Below are positions 1-7,227 of a stretch of DNA of 17,532 nt, piece after piece. The stretch spans positions 1 through 17,532 of the forward strand of contig JBIICS010000054.1 of NCBI GenBank assembly GCA_044238735.1, in the 5' to 3' direction. A program made the translations under genes and the position numbers. The notes below the pieces were generated by a model. That model searched no databases. It saw only the letters and a list, made by a program, of their open reading frames with translations, and was not told where the DNA came from. This DNA comes from JBIICS01 sp044238735 (lineage in GTDB: Bacteria; Bacteroidota; Bacteroidia; UBA4408). Position 1 is the stretch's first letter, and each line of letters begins with the position of its first letter.

Positions 1-208
1 TCTGACTTAAATCGGGGCGAGGAGACTCGGGATCTCTTACCGAAAATGGGCTACCACTTAAAATAACCCCTTTAATATGGGGACCAATGGCTGGAAAATT
101 ATTAAACGGGTGGATTTCACAGTAAATATTAAGTTCGCGAACCCTGCGTGCTATTAATTGGGTATACTGCGAACCAAAATCTAAGATTAAAATAGTTTCG
201 GATTGCAT
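1..208 (-). CDS. guaA: GMP synthase (glutamine-hydrolysing), N-terminal fragment
   Basis: Only the first 69 codons are present; the gene runs off the left edge of the window. GuaA converts XMP to GMP in the cytoplasm, using ammonia released from glutamine by its N-terminal class I amidotransferase domain. The visible part is the start of that domain: it opens with MQSETILILDFGSQYTQLIA, continues with RRVRELNIYCE, and reaches the GVILSGSP segment, the conserved glycine-rich turn before the catalytic cysteine. The cysteine, the rest of the amidotransferase domain and the ATP-pyrophosphatase domain lie outside. The ATG at 208 matches the usual GuaA start just before the first beta strand. The gene is divergent from the surface-protein gene that begins at 399. 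Confidence 0.95.
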   Translation of the reverse strand, partial: MQSETILILDFGSQYTQLIARRVRELNIYCEIHPFNNFPAIGPHIKGVILSGSPFSVRDPESPRPDLSQ

Positions 209-212
209 GGCT

Positions 213-220
213 CAAAGATA
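213..220 (-). promoter_or_regulatory. guaA: Possible -7 element for guaA
   Basis: On the minus strand this reads TATCTTTG, a full match to the Bacteroidota -7 form TAnnTTTG. Its last base lies only four bases before the guaA ATG, so transcription would begin at or next to the start codon and the message would be almost leaderless. No TTG/TTTG sits at the usual distance upstream (the nearest TTG is about 28 bases away), so the site may be chance in AT-rich DNA. Confidence 0.3.
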
Positions 221-376
221 ACATTAATAGTTTATTACTTTAAAAGTTCAATGCTTAATTAGCAATTTAACCTCAGGCATTTAAACACATCGTTATTGCT
301 TATTTTAACTTTTATTTAATGTAAATTAGAGATCATTCGTTGGTATATTAACTTAAAGATTAAAATCTTAATTCCT

Positions 377-384
377 TAAATTTG
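377..384 (+). promoter_or_regulatory. Possible -7 element for the surface-protein gene
   Basis: The sequence TAAATTTG matches the Bacteroidota -7 consensus TAnnTTTG and lies 14 bases before the TTG proposed as start codon at 399. That would give a very short leader. I see no -33 TTG at a normal distance, so support is weak. The rest of the 209-398 intergenic region is AT-rich with no hairpin or RNA gene that I recognise. Confidence 0.3.
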
Positions 385-398
385 GTTATTAATATAGT

Positions 399-1319
399 TT
401 GACTAGATCAATTAAAATATGGGCGTTATTTTTTTTCTTCCTTTTAAATAAGGTTGAAGCCCAAGTCATTATAAATGAAATATCTCAAGGATTACCTGCT
501 ACCGGATCTGGCAGAGCTGAATATGTAGAACTCATCGTTGTAGGGACCCCAAATTGTACCAGTGTTTATTGTGCAGATATAAGGGGTTGGGTAATTGATG
601 ACAATAATGGCTCGCACGGAACAAACGGAATAACACCAGGCTGTCTAAGATTTTCTGATGATGCACAGTGGCAATGTGTTAAACCAGGATCTATAATTGT
701 AATTTACAACAATGTAGATCGAAATCCACAAATACCGCCCGATGACTCTACAGATATTAATAATGATTACGTTTATATACTTTCATCATCATCATCACTT
801 TTAGAGAAGAACCCTACCTTCCCCAATTCAGCAAATTCGGCCTATCCGAGCACAGGTTTTACCAATAGTACATCAATAGGATCTGATCAAGTAATGATTT
901 TTAACAACAGCGAAGATTGTTGCAAAATAATCAATCCTAACGGAAACAGCCAATATCAGGCAATAGGATGGGGAACAAGTGTGATCAATTACAATGTTTT
1001 TTTTGGTGGCAACACACAAAATAAAGTAATGTATTTAAAAAATTACCAGAACAAATCAGACCCTTTCATACAAAACAACTGGAGTATAGGAAATGCTGGG
1101 GTGGATGAAACTCCGGGGGCACCCAACACAGCAAATAATGCTATTTATATTAATAAACTGAGAACAAACAACATTACCTATATTCCATTAGGGGCTAATA
1201 TTTCCTTTACTAACCCAAGTTGTAATGGAGTTTGCGATGGTGTTATAAACGTAGCCGGAACCAATAGTTACGGCAATTACACCTATACATGGTCTACTAC
1301 CCCCGGTCTTACAAAGTAA
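399..1319 (+). CDS. Secreted lamin-tail-domain surface protein, N-terminal part (frameshifted)
   Basis: This is the front part of a large exported protein. Residues 1-21 form a signal peptide (basic start, a run of F and L, cleavage after VEA before QV). Residues 22 to about 245 resemble a lamin-tail domain: VIINEISQG, then EYVELIV, ending in the typical TPGAPN. Residues about 270-306 begin an SprB-like repeat (CNGVCDGVINV ... YTYTW). The frame then stops at 1317-1319, while the protein clearly resumes in the -1 frame (SYKVTIKDAS...), so this ORF and the one ending at 3280 are one gene of about 960 codons. The start is TTG at 399; no in-frame ATG exists between the upstream stop (390-392) and the signal peptide. 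A (TCA)5 run at 783-797 encodes a serine stretch. Function is probably adhesion or matrix attachment; the ligand is unknown. Confidence 0.75.
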   Translation: MTRSIKIWALFFFFLLNKVEAQVIINEISQGLPATGSGRAEYVELIVVGTPNCTSVYCADIRGWVIDDNNGSHGTNGITPGCLRFSDDAQWQCVKPGSIIVIYNNVDRNPQIPPDDSTDINNDYVYILSSSSSLLEKNPTFPNSANSAYPSTGFTNSTSIGSDQVMIFNNSEDCCKIINPNGNSQYQAIGWGTSVINYNVFFGGNTQNKVMYLKNYQNKSDPFIQNNWSIGNAGVDETPGAPNTANNAIYINKLRTNNITYIPLGANISFTNPSCNGVCDGVINVAGTNSYGNYTYTWSTTPGLTK

Positions 1320-3280
1320 CCATAAAAGATGCCAGCGATTGTTTGCTGGATACCATTATTAAACTAACCGACTCTGTATTTAGCATTAGTGTAATTCCGA
1401 ATAACGCAACTATATGTTCGGGTCAGTCGCAAATATTAACAGCGGGTGGAGCCAACACATACCAATGGTTACCCAACAGCAATATTAGTTCCACAAACGG
1501 CAGTAGTGTTACGGTAAGTCCAATAAATAACACTCAATATACCGTAATTGGAAAAAAATTAAATTGCACTGATAGTATTATTGTTAATATCAACGTAAGC
1601 TCTAAGCCAATAATTAGTGTAGATACTTTGATTGAAGTTTGCTCAGGCAACTCCAAGACCATTCAAGCCACTGGGGCCAACAATTATACATGGTTTTCTA
1701 ATGCAGGAATATTAAGCACATCTGGATCATCGGTAGTAGTTAGTCCAACGGTTGCTACCAATTATACTGTTATTGGATATATAGGCAGTTGTTCGGATAC
1801 TGCTATTGTAAGAAGCGTGGTTTATAATATACCAAGTATAACAGTAAGTGGAGTAAATTCATTATGCAGAGGTGAAACAAGTGTTTTTCTGGCAAACGGT
1901 GCAAACACTTATACCTGGGCACCTGCAACAGGCCTATCTAACCCATTTACAGCAAATCCTACTGTAAGTGCGAATAGCTCTGTTAATTACTCTGTAATTG
2001 GTTATAATGGAATATGTTTTGATACAGCTTATATTAATTTAAGCGTTAGTCCCTCTCCTAATTTGCAATTTAGTGGCGATACTATTTTTTGTACCGGCGA
2101 ACAAGTTACCTATCAGGCTACAGGTGCTTTAACGTATTCCTGGTTACCGTCTAGTAGCATTAGTTCAAGCACAGACTCAATTATTAGTGTTTTTCCATCA
2201 CAAAGCATAATTTATACTTTAATTGGCAGTATAAATAGTTGTAAAGACACCATTTTTATAAAAACTTTAGTAAGTGAGAAAGCCAAAATCATGGCACAAG
2301 GTGCTATTTTTTGTTTGGGCGATTCAGCCTATTTAACTGCAGGCGGTGCTGCTAATTATACATGGCAGCCTACTACAGGACTTAATTTAAGTAACACTTC
2401 CAACCCGCTTTGCCAAGTTTCTGCAACAACGGTATATACACTAACCGGAAACAACGAATGCCCCAATACCGAGGATACAGTTTTAGTAACAGTTAACGTT
2501 AATCCAAATCCTCAGATAGATCTTAAAGCCAGTTTATACGAAGGTTGTTTGCCACTTAGCGTAAACTTTAACAGTCTAACCTTAAATCAAGCCGAGTGTA
2601 ATTGGAACTTTAATAATACCTTTTTTGCTAATTCATTTGATACTTCTATTACGTTTACGAGTGGTGATACCATTAATTTAAATTTTTGGGTAAAGGATAA
2701 CAATGGTTGTACTAACGATACTCTAATTGAAAATTTTATCCAATTGTATGAAAGTCCTACTGCCAATTTCAACTTTAATCCATCCGCTACCGTAAGTGTA
2801 TTTAGTCCAATTTTAGATTTAATAAATACCTCGGTAAATGCAACAGATTATAAATGGTATTTATTAAATGAAACAACTTCAACCCTTGCTTCACCCCTCA
2901 TTAATATAACCGATACCGGAACATATCTGATAACCCTTGTGGCCTATAAAGGAACTTGCAGCGATAGTATGAGTAAGGAATTAAAAATAGTAGACGAAAC
3001 TTTGGTTTTTATACCGAACAGTTTTAGTCCTAATGAAGATAACCTTAATGAAACCTTTACACCTGTTATTAGAGGGATTAATAAAAACCTCGACTATTCT
3101 TTTAAGATATTTGACCGATGGGGAAATGTATTTTTTAGTAGTAAAGAATATCCAAAGGGATGGAACGGCAAAAACGATACAAAATCAGCCCCACAAGATA
3201 TCTATATCTACAATTTATTGTTTTACGATTTACAAAATAACAAAAGGGAATACAGGGGTGCTTTTACTTTATTTAGATAA
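1289..3280 (+). CDS. Surface protein, C-terminal part: Ig-like repeats and type IX secretion sorting domain
   Basis: Continuation of the gene begun at 399; the ATG at 1289 is probably not a real start, because it falls inside the SprB-like repeat and has no signal peptide. Residues 8-28 finish that repeat (YKVTIKDASDC). Five Ig-like repeats follow at about 32-107, 108-182, 183-257, 258-330 and 331-408, each with a C-x-G near the start, GA.xYxW in the middle, YTxIG and a second cysteine near the end. Two PKD-like domains follow (about 409-490 and 491-570). Residues 571-663 are a type B T9SS/gliding-motility C-terminal domain: VFIPNSFSPNEDN, then FKIFDRWGNVFF, WNGK, and the terminal GAFTLFR. 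Such proteins cross the outer membrane through the type IX system and stay on the surface or are released. No enzymatic domain is visible. Confidence 0.85.
   Translation: MVYYPRSYKVTIKDASDCLLDTIIKLTDSVFSISVIPNNATICSGQSQILTAGGANTYQWLPNSNISSTNGSSVTVSPINNTQYTVIGKKLNCTDSIIVNINVSSKPIISVDTLIEVCSGNSKTIQATGANNYTWFSNAGILSTSGSSVVVSPTVATNYTVIGYIGSCSDTAIVRSVVYNIPSITVSGVNSLCRGETSVFLANGANTYTWAPATGLSNPFTANPTVSANSSVNYSVIGYNGICFDTAYINLSVSPSPNLQFSGDTIFCTGEQVTYQATGALTYSWLPSSSISSSTDSIISVFPSQSIIYTLIGSINSCKDTIFIKTLVSEKAKIMAQGAIFCLGDSAYLTAGGAANYTWQPTTGLNLSNTSNPLCQVSATTVYTLTGNNECPNTEDTVLVTVNVNPNPQIDLKASLYEGCLPLSVNFNSLTLNQAECNWNFNNTFFANSFDTSITFTSGDTINLNFWVKDNNGCTNDTLIENFIQLYESPTANFNFNPSATVSVFSPILDLINTSVNATDYKWYLLNETTSTLASPLINITDTGTYLITLVAYKGTCSDSMSKELKIVDETLVFIPNSFSPNEDNLNETFTPVIRGINKNLDYSFKIFDRWGNVFFSSKEYPKGWNGKNDTKSAPQDIYIYNLLFYDLQNNKREYRGAFTLFR
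1382..2512 (+). repeat. Five tandem ~75-residue Ig-like coding repeats
   Basis: The encoded protein repeats a 73-78 residue unit five times without spacers. Each unit keeps C-x-G at about residue 11-13, the GA(N)xYxW core at about residue 23-29, a Y-[TS]-[VL]-[IT]-G strand near residue 52-56 and a cysteine near residue 61. The copies have diverged at DNA level, so they are old duplications. The two cysteines per unit could form an intradomain disulfide, though repeat 5 is slightly rearranged (NNECPNTEDT). Confidence 0.8.
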
Positions 3281-3484
3281 TTAATAAAGAATGCATACAT
3301 CATTGCTTTATTTAATTTATCCATATTTTCTATTTAAATAGCTATAAAAAGCGCCTACAATACCTGATAGAATAATTGCAAATGTTTTCTTAATTTCTGC
3401 AGGAACAGATAAATAAATTAAAAAAAGAAACTGTTTAGATTTATATTTTAAATCGAATTATGTATTTTTAAATACTATTATGTT

Positions 3485-4960
3485 ATGGCAAAAAAAACAG
3501 CAACTCGGCAATTAAATTTCAATACAACTTGGAATTATTCGGCATCACCAGAAAGTACAGATCATATTAAATTAAAAAAACAATATGATCTTTTTATTGG
3601 TGGAAGATGGGAGAAACCTAATAACGGCAAGTACTTTAAAACCATTAGCCCGGGTAACGAGGAAGTATTAGCGCTAATTGCAGAGGCCAACCAAAAGGAT
3701 GTAGACAAAGCAGTTAAAGCGGCGCGTTTGGCTTATGAAAAAATCTGGAGCAAAATGCCGGCAAAAGAGCGCGGAAAATATATTTACAGAATTGCAAGGA
3801 TGATACAGGAAAGGGCTCGTGAATTTGCGGTAATAGAAAGTATGGATGGCGGAAAACCCATAAGAGAAAGTCGTGATATTGATGTGCCATTAGCAGCTAA
3901 TCATTTTTTTTATTACGCAGGATGGGCAGACAAACTTGAATATGCATTTCCAGGCAAGAAAGTAAATTCTATTGGGGTTACGGGACAGATTATTCCCTGG
4001 AACTTCCCCTTATTGATGGCTGCCTGGAAAATTGCACCTGCCTTGGCTACAGGCAATACTGTGGTTTTAAAACCAGCGGAAACAACTCCGTTAACCGCTT
4101 TAAAATTGGCTGAAATAATTGAAGAAAGCGGATTGCCTCCCGGAGTGGTAAACATTATAACAGGCAACGGATCTACCGGTGCAGCAATTGTTAATCATCC
4201 GGGCATCAATAAAATTGCATTTACAGGCTCTACAGGAGTAGGAAAAGTTATCCAAAAAGCAATTGCAGGAACTGATAAGAAGGCCACACTCGAATTAGGC
4301 GGAAAAGCGGCACACATTATTTTTGAAGATTCTCCGCTAGATCAGGCCGTAGAAGGTATTATTAATGGTATATTCTTCAACCAGGGGCATGTTTGTTGCG
4401 CAGGCTCCAGATTATTTATTCAGGAATCTATCGCAGAGAAAGTTATCCGCAAGTTAAAAGATCGGTTAAACACGCTTATAATTGGTGATCCATTAGACAA
4501 AAATACAGATGTTGGAGCTATCAATTCTAAAGAACAACTGGATACCATTAATAAATACATCAAAATAGGTATAAATGAAGGGGCTGAAATTTACCAGTCT
4601 AACTGTATACTCCCCCAAAAAGGATATTGGTGTAAACCCACGCTTTTTTTAGAAACCTCGCAATCGCATAAAATTGTTCAGGAAGAAATATTTGGACCCG
4701 TGCTTGCTGTTCAAACATTCAGGACAATAGAAGAGGTTATTGAAAAAGCCAATAATACTCCATTTGGTTTATCAGCTGGCGTATGGACAGATAAAGGATC
4801 TAAAATTTTTAATCTAACTACAAAATTAAAAGCAGGTGTTGTTTGGGCCAATACCTATAATAAGTTTGACCCCACTTCTCCTTTTGGTGGCTATAAAGAA
4901 TCCGGATTTGGTAGAGAGGGTGGATTACACGGCCTGTTGCCTTATGTTGAATTAACCTAA
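3485..4960 (+). CDS. NAD(P)+-dependent aldehyde dehydrogenase, ALDH16-like catalytic half
   Basis: Full-length ALDH (491 aa), oxidising an aldehyde to a carboxylate with NAD(P)+. Key residues are all present: PWNFP with Asn173, LKPAE with Lys196, FTGSTGVG at 247-254, LELGGK with general base Glu270, the catalytic cysteine in NQGHVCCAGSR (Cys304 by alignment with ALDH2), and EEIFGPV with Glu401. The N-terminal segment with PESTDH before the FIGGRW strand and the GHVCCAGSRL form recall, from memory, bacterial ALDH16-type enzymes and the first member of tandem ALDH pairs. The substrate cannot be read from sequence. A non-catalytic ALDH-like gene follows 64 bases downstream on the same strand, probably in one operon. 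I see no deoC or other pathway gene nearby to suggest the aldehyde. Confidence 0.9.
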   Translation: MAKKTATRQLNFNTTWNYSASPESTDHIKLKKQYDLFIGGRWEKPNNGKYFKTISPGNEEVLALIAEANQKDVDKAVKAARLAYEKIWSKMPAKERGKYIYRIARMIQERAREFAVIESMDGGKPIRESRDIDVPLAANHFFYYAGWADKLEYAFPGKKVNSIGVTGQIIPWNFPLLMAAWKIAPALATGNTVVLKPAETTPLTALKLAEIIEESGLPPGVVNIITGNGSTGAAIVNHPGINKIAFTGSTGVGKVIQKAIAGTDKKATLELGGKAAHIIFEDSPLDQAVEGIINGIFFNQGHVCCAGSRLFIQESIAEKVIRKLKDRLNTLIIGDPLDKNTDVGAINSKEQLDTINKYIKIGINEGAEIYQSNCILPQKGYWCKPTLFLETSQSHKIVQEEIFGPVLAVQTFRTIEEVIEKANNTPFGLSAGVWTDKGSKIFNLTTKLKAGVVWANTYNKFDPTSPFGGYKESGFGREGGLHGLLPYVELT

Positions 4961-5024
4961 TAAGAGAGTTTTAAAGAGAAAAATGTTTAATTTTTTAGTC
5001 ACAATTACAATTTAAAAATAAACT

Positions 5025-5909
5025 ATGCCCAGAATAAATGTATTAAAAACTTATAAAATTTATATTGGCGGACAGTTTCCCAGAACAGAGAGCGGGAGAT
5101 ATTATGCGCTGAAAAGTAAATCAGGAGAAACAATTGCTAATGTGTGCTTAAGCTCACGAAAAGATTTTAAAAATGCTGTTGTTAGTGCCCGCAGTGCCTT
5201 TGGATTATGGAGTTCTAAATCTGCTTTTAATCGCTCGCAGATTTTATACAGAATTGCTGAAATGCTTGAGGGACGAAAAGCACAATTTATAGAAGAATTA
5301 ATAATTCAGGGGTACTCCTCTTTAAAAGCAAAACAAGAAGTTGAAAACAGTATAGACCGCATCATTTATTTTGCAGGATGGTGCGATAAATACCAAGCCA
5401 TAAATTCAAGCGTTAACCCCGTTGCTTCATCGCACTTTAATTTTTCTGTACCTGAACCTATGGGAGTTATTGCAATAATAGCAACAGAAGAAGATGGCTT
5501 GCTAGGACTTGTATCTGCTATTGCTCCTTGCATTGCCGGAGGTAATACATGTATTGTATTGGCATCCGAAAGCAAACCATTATGCTCAGTAACATTTGCA
5601 GAGGTAATTAACTCTTCCGATGTACCCGGAGGAGTTGTTAATATTTTAACCGGTTCCAGTATGGAGTTGCATACCCACATGAGTAATCACATGGACGTTA
5701 ATGCAGTTGTTTATTGTCGTAACAACAAGAATGAACTTAAAACCATCAAAACCAACGCTGCATTAAATGTAAAGCGCATATTTGATTACGGAAAAATAAA
5801 ATGGAACGATAAAAACGCTGAATCTCCATACTTCATTAACGATCTTCAGGAAATTAAAACCACCTGGCATCCAATTGAATTAATAGGAGGAAGTAGTGTA
5901 AAATATTAA
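5025..5909 (+). CDS. Truncated non-catalytic ALDH-like protein (ALDH16 second-domain type)
   Basis: A 294-aa protein related to the NAD-binding half of aldehyde dehydrogenases. It begins like an ALDH (YKIYIGGQFPRTESGRYY, residues 10-27) and shares YFAGWCDKY and PGGVVNILTG (201-210) with the gene upstream. The catalytic apparatus is missing: the PWNFP position is replaced around residues 152-157 (IATEED), the LKPAE lysine by SES, and there is no LELGG glutamate or catalytic cysteine. It ends cleanly with its own C-terminal tail, so it looks like a natural short form, not a broken gene. In ALDH16 enzymes a full ALDH domain is followed by just such a non-catalytic ALDH domain in one chain; here the two halves are separate genes. 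Probable role: structural or regulatory partner of the upstream enzyme (inference). Confidence 0.75.
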   Translation: MPRINVLKTYKIYIGGQFPRTESGRYYALKSKSGETIANVCLSSRKDFKNAVVSARSAFGLWSSKSAFNRSQILYRIAEMLEGRKAQFIEELIIQGYSSLKAKQEVENSIDRIIYFAGWCDKYQAINSSVNPVASSHFNFSVPEPMGVIAIIATEEDGLLGLVSAIAPCIAGGNTCIVLASESKPLCSVTFAEVINSSDVPGGVVNILTGSSMELHTHMSNHMDVNAVVYCRNNKNELKTIKTNAALNVKRIFDYGKIKWNDKNAESPYFINDLQEIKTTWHPIELIGGSSVKY

Positions 5910-5945
5910 GATTAATTTAAGGAATAGCCAGTTAGACAAGAAGAA

Positions 5946-6725
5946 TTATTTTCTCTCACCAAAAATAAACGAAGGTTTTGTAGGAGCTTTCTTCCTTAGT
6001 TTAAATTTATCGATGGCATTAATTTTAATATATTCAACAGCCTCAGGGATATCGTCCGTAAATAAGAAGAGGTTTAAATCATCTTTACTAATTGTACCTT
6101 CTTTTATCATCAATTCAAAATGCTCAATTAATTTTAAGTGAAACGCTTTACACATAATCACAACCGGAAAACCCGCTGTCATTTTGGTTTGGATAAGAGT
6201 TAAAGCTTCAAAGAATTCATCTAAAGTGCCAACACCACCGGGCATTACAACAAAAGCATACGAATACTTCGAGAGAAGTACTTTTCTAACAAAAAAGTAT
6301 TTAATATTTACCCATTTATCCAGATACTTATTTGGATGCTGTTCAAAGGGAAGTATTATATTACAACCTACACTATAACCTTTAGCCTCTTTAGCACCCC
6401 GGTTTGCGGCTTCCATTAAACCAGGACCCCCACCGGTTAAAATTGTAAACCCTAATTTTGAAATAGAAGCTGCTAAACTTTGTGTGATATGATAATACGG
6501 ATGGTCTTCCTTAAATCGGGCAGAGCCAAATATAGTAACACAAGGCCCAATAAAGTGAAGGGCTCTGAAACCTTTTATAAATTCTAAAACTACTTTTAGG
6601 AGAAAAGCAAACTCTCTAACCCGAGACCGCGGTCCATCTAAAAACTGTTTCTCTTCTTGAGGAATCAAACTAACCCAGTAATTGTTTAACAAGCGTGCTA
6701 ATGGCCTTACCATCTGCCTTTCCAC
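5946..6725 (-). CDS. LOG family protein (TIGR00730-type, lysine decarboxylase-like Rossmann fold)
   Basis: Contains both LOG signatures: GGGPGLMEAANRGA (98-111) and PGGVGTLDE (162-170), the nucleotide-monophosphate binding and phosphoribohydrolase active-site motif. Family members release a base from a nucleoside 5'-monophosphate; plant LOG makes free cytokinin, and bacterial members are often annotated 'lysine decarboxylase' without that activity. The core starts at about residue 60 (GPCVTIFGSARF). The start is unsettled: the longest frame uses GTG at 6725 and overlaps yqeY by 56 bases, ATG at 6713 overlaps by 44, and TTG at 6668 lies just after the yqeY stop and gives about 240 aa. The first ~20 residues are read from yqeY sequence and lack family resemblance, so I favour the short form. 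Likely co-transcribed with yqeY. Confidence 0.88.
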   Translation of the reverse strand: MERQMVRPLARLLNNYWVSLIPQEEKQFLDGPRSRVREFAFLLKVVLEFIKGFRALHFIGPCVTIFGSARFKEDHPYYHITQSLAASISKLGFTILTGGGPGLMEAANRGAKEAKGYSVGCNIILPFEQHPNKYLDKWVNIKYFFVRKVLLSKYSYAFVVMPGGVGTLDEFFEALTLIQTKMTAGFPVVIMCKAFHLKLIEHFELMIKEGTISKDDLNLFLFTDDIPEAVEYIKINAIDKFKLRKKAPTKPSFIFGERK

Positions 6726-7110
6726 TTAAAGATTTGGACGCCACACCCATTACTTTACCAAAATCGGCAGCAGAGCTTGCTCCAACCTGAGCGATAATTT
6801 CCTTAAGTGCGGCGGCTAACTCTTGCTCACTCATTTGGGCAGGCAAATACTTCTCAATAATCTCGGCCTGAAAAATTTCATCTGCAGCTAAGTCTTCTCT
6901 ATTTTGCTGTTTATAAATATCAGCTGTTTCGCGACGTTGTTTAACCATCTTTTGTAAAGTTTTTAATTCAGCATCAGGAGAATTTCCATCGGGAGAAGTT
7001 TTAAGCAAAATAATAGCCGATTTAATGGCTCGAATTGCATCTAGCTTTTTTGAATCTTTTGCTAACATTGCGGCTTTAATGTCGGCGTTAATTTTTTCTT
7101 CTAAGGTCAT
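6670..7110 (-). CDS. yqeY: GatB/YqeY domain protein
   Basis: A 146-aa cytoplasmic protein matching YqeY along its length: it opens with MTLEEKINADIKAAMLAKD, then LDAIRAIKSAI, a central KQRRETADIYKQQNRED helix, EIIEKYLPAQMSEQEL, and the closing DFGKVMGVASKSLSGKADGK. YqeY resembles the tail domain of the amidotransferase subunit GatB that contacts tRNA, and is thought to act on tRNA or aminoacylation, but its precise role is not established. It has a clear ATG at 7110. It lies downstream of dnaA on the same strand, separated by a strong terminator, so it probably has its own promoter in 7111-7190; I could not find a convincing one. The LOG-family gene follows and overlaps or abuts its end. Confidence 0.9.
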   Translation of the reverse strand: MTLEEKINADIKAAMLAKDSKKLDAIRAIKSAIILLKTSPDGNSPDAELKTLQKMVKQRRETADIYKQQNREDLAADEIFQAEIIEKYLPAQMSEQELAAALKEIIAQVGASSAADFGKVMGVASKSLSGKADGKAISTLVKQLLG

Positions 7111-7190
7111 ACTTTAGTTTTTAGTTAAAATGTTATTAATAACTTGAATAATCGTTAAGAGATGATAAAAATATAAATCCATTCTATTAC

Positions 7191-7217
7191 CAAAAAAAAG
7201 CCGGACTAGCCGGCTTT
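7191..7217 (-). terminator. Rho-independent terminator of dnaA
   Basis: A perfect 8-bp stem (AAAGCCGG at 7197-7204 and CCGGCTTT at 7210-7217) closes a 5-base loop. On the minus strand it is followed by a run of eight T, counting those in the stem edge (complement of the A run 7192-7199). It starts 10 bases past the dnaA stop. The GC-rich stem stands out in this AT-rich DNA. In the plus direction the T tract is interrupted, so it works best for dnaA. Confidence 0.88.
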
Positions 7218-7227
7218 CTTTAATCAA

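Noticed and set aside
783..797. (TCA)5 microsatellite as a phase-variation tract
   Set aside because: Trinucleotide changes keep the frame; it only varies a serine stretch.
1289..1319. Programmed -1 ribosomal frameshift joining the two surface-protein frames
   Set aside because: ACC CCC GGT does not allow both tRNAs to re-pair after a -1 slip, and the repeat looks shortened at the join, so a deletion or error is simpler.
3033..3284. 83-codon overlapping ORF inside the sorting domain
   Set aside because: Out-of-frame shadow of the strongly conserved type IX C-terminal domain.
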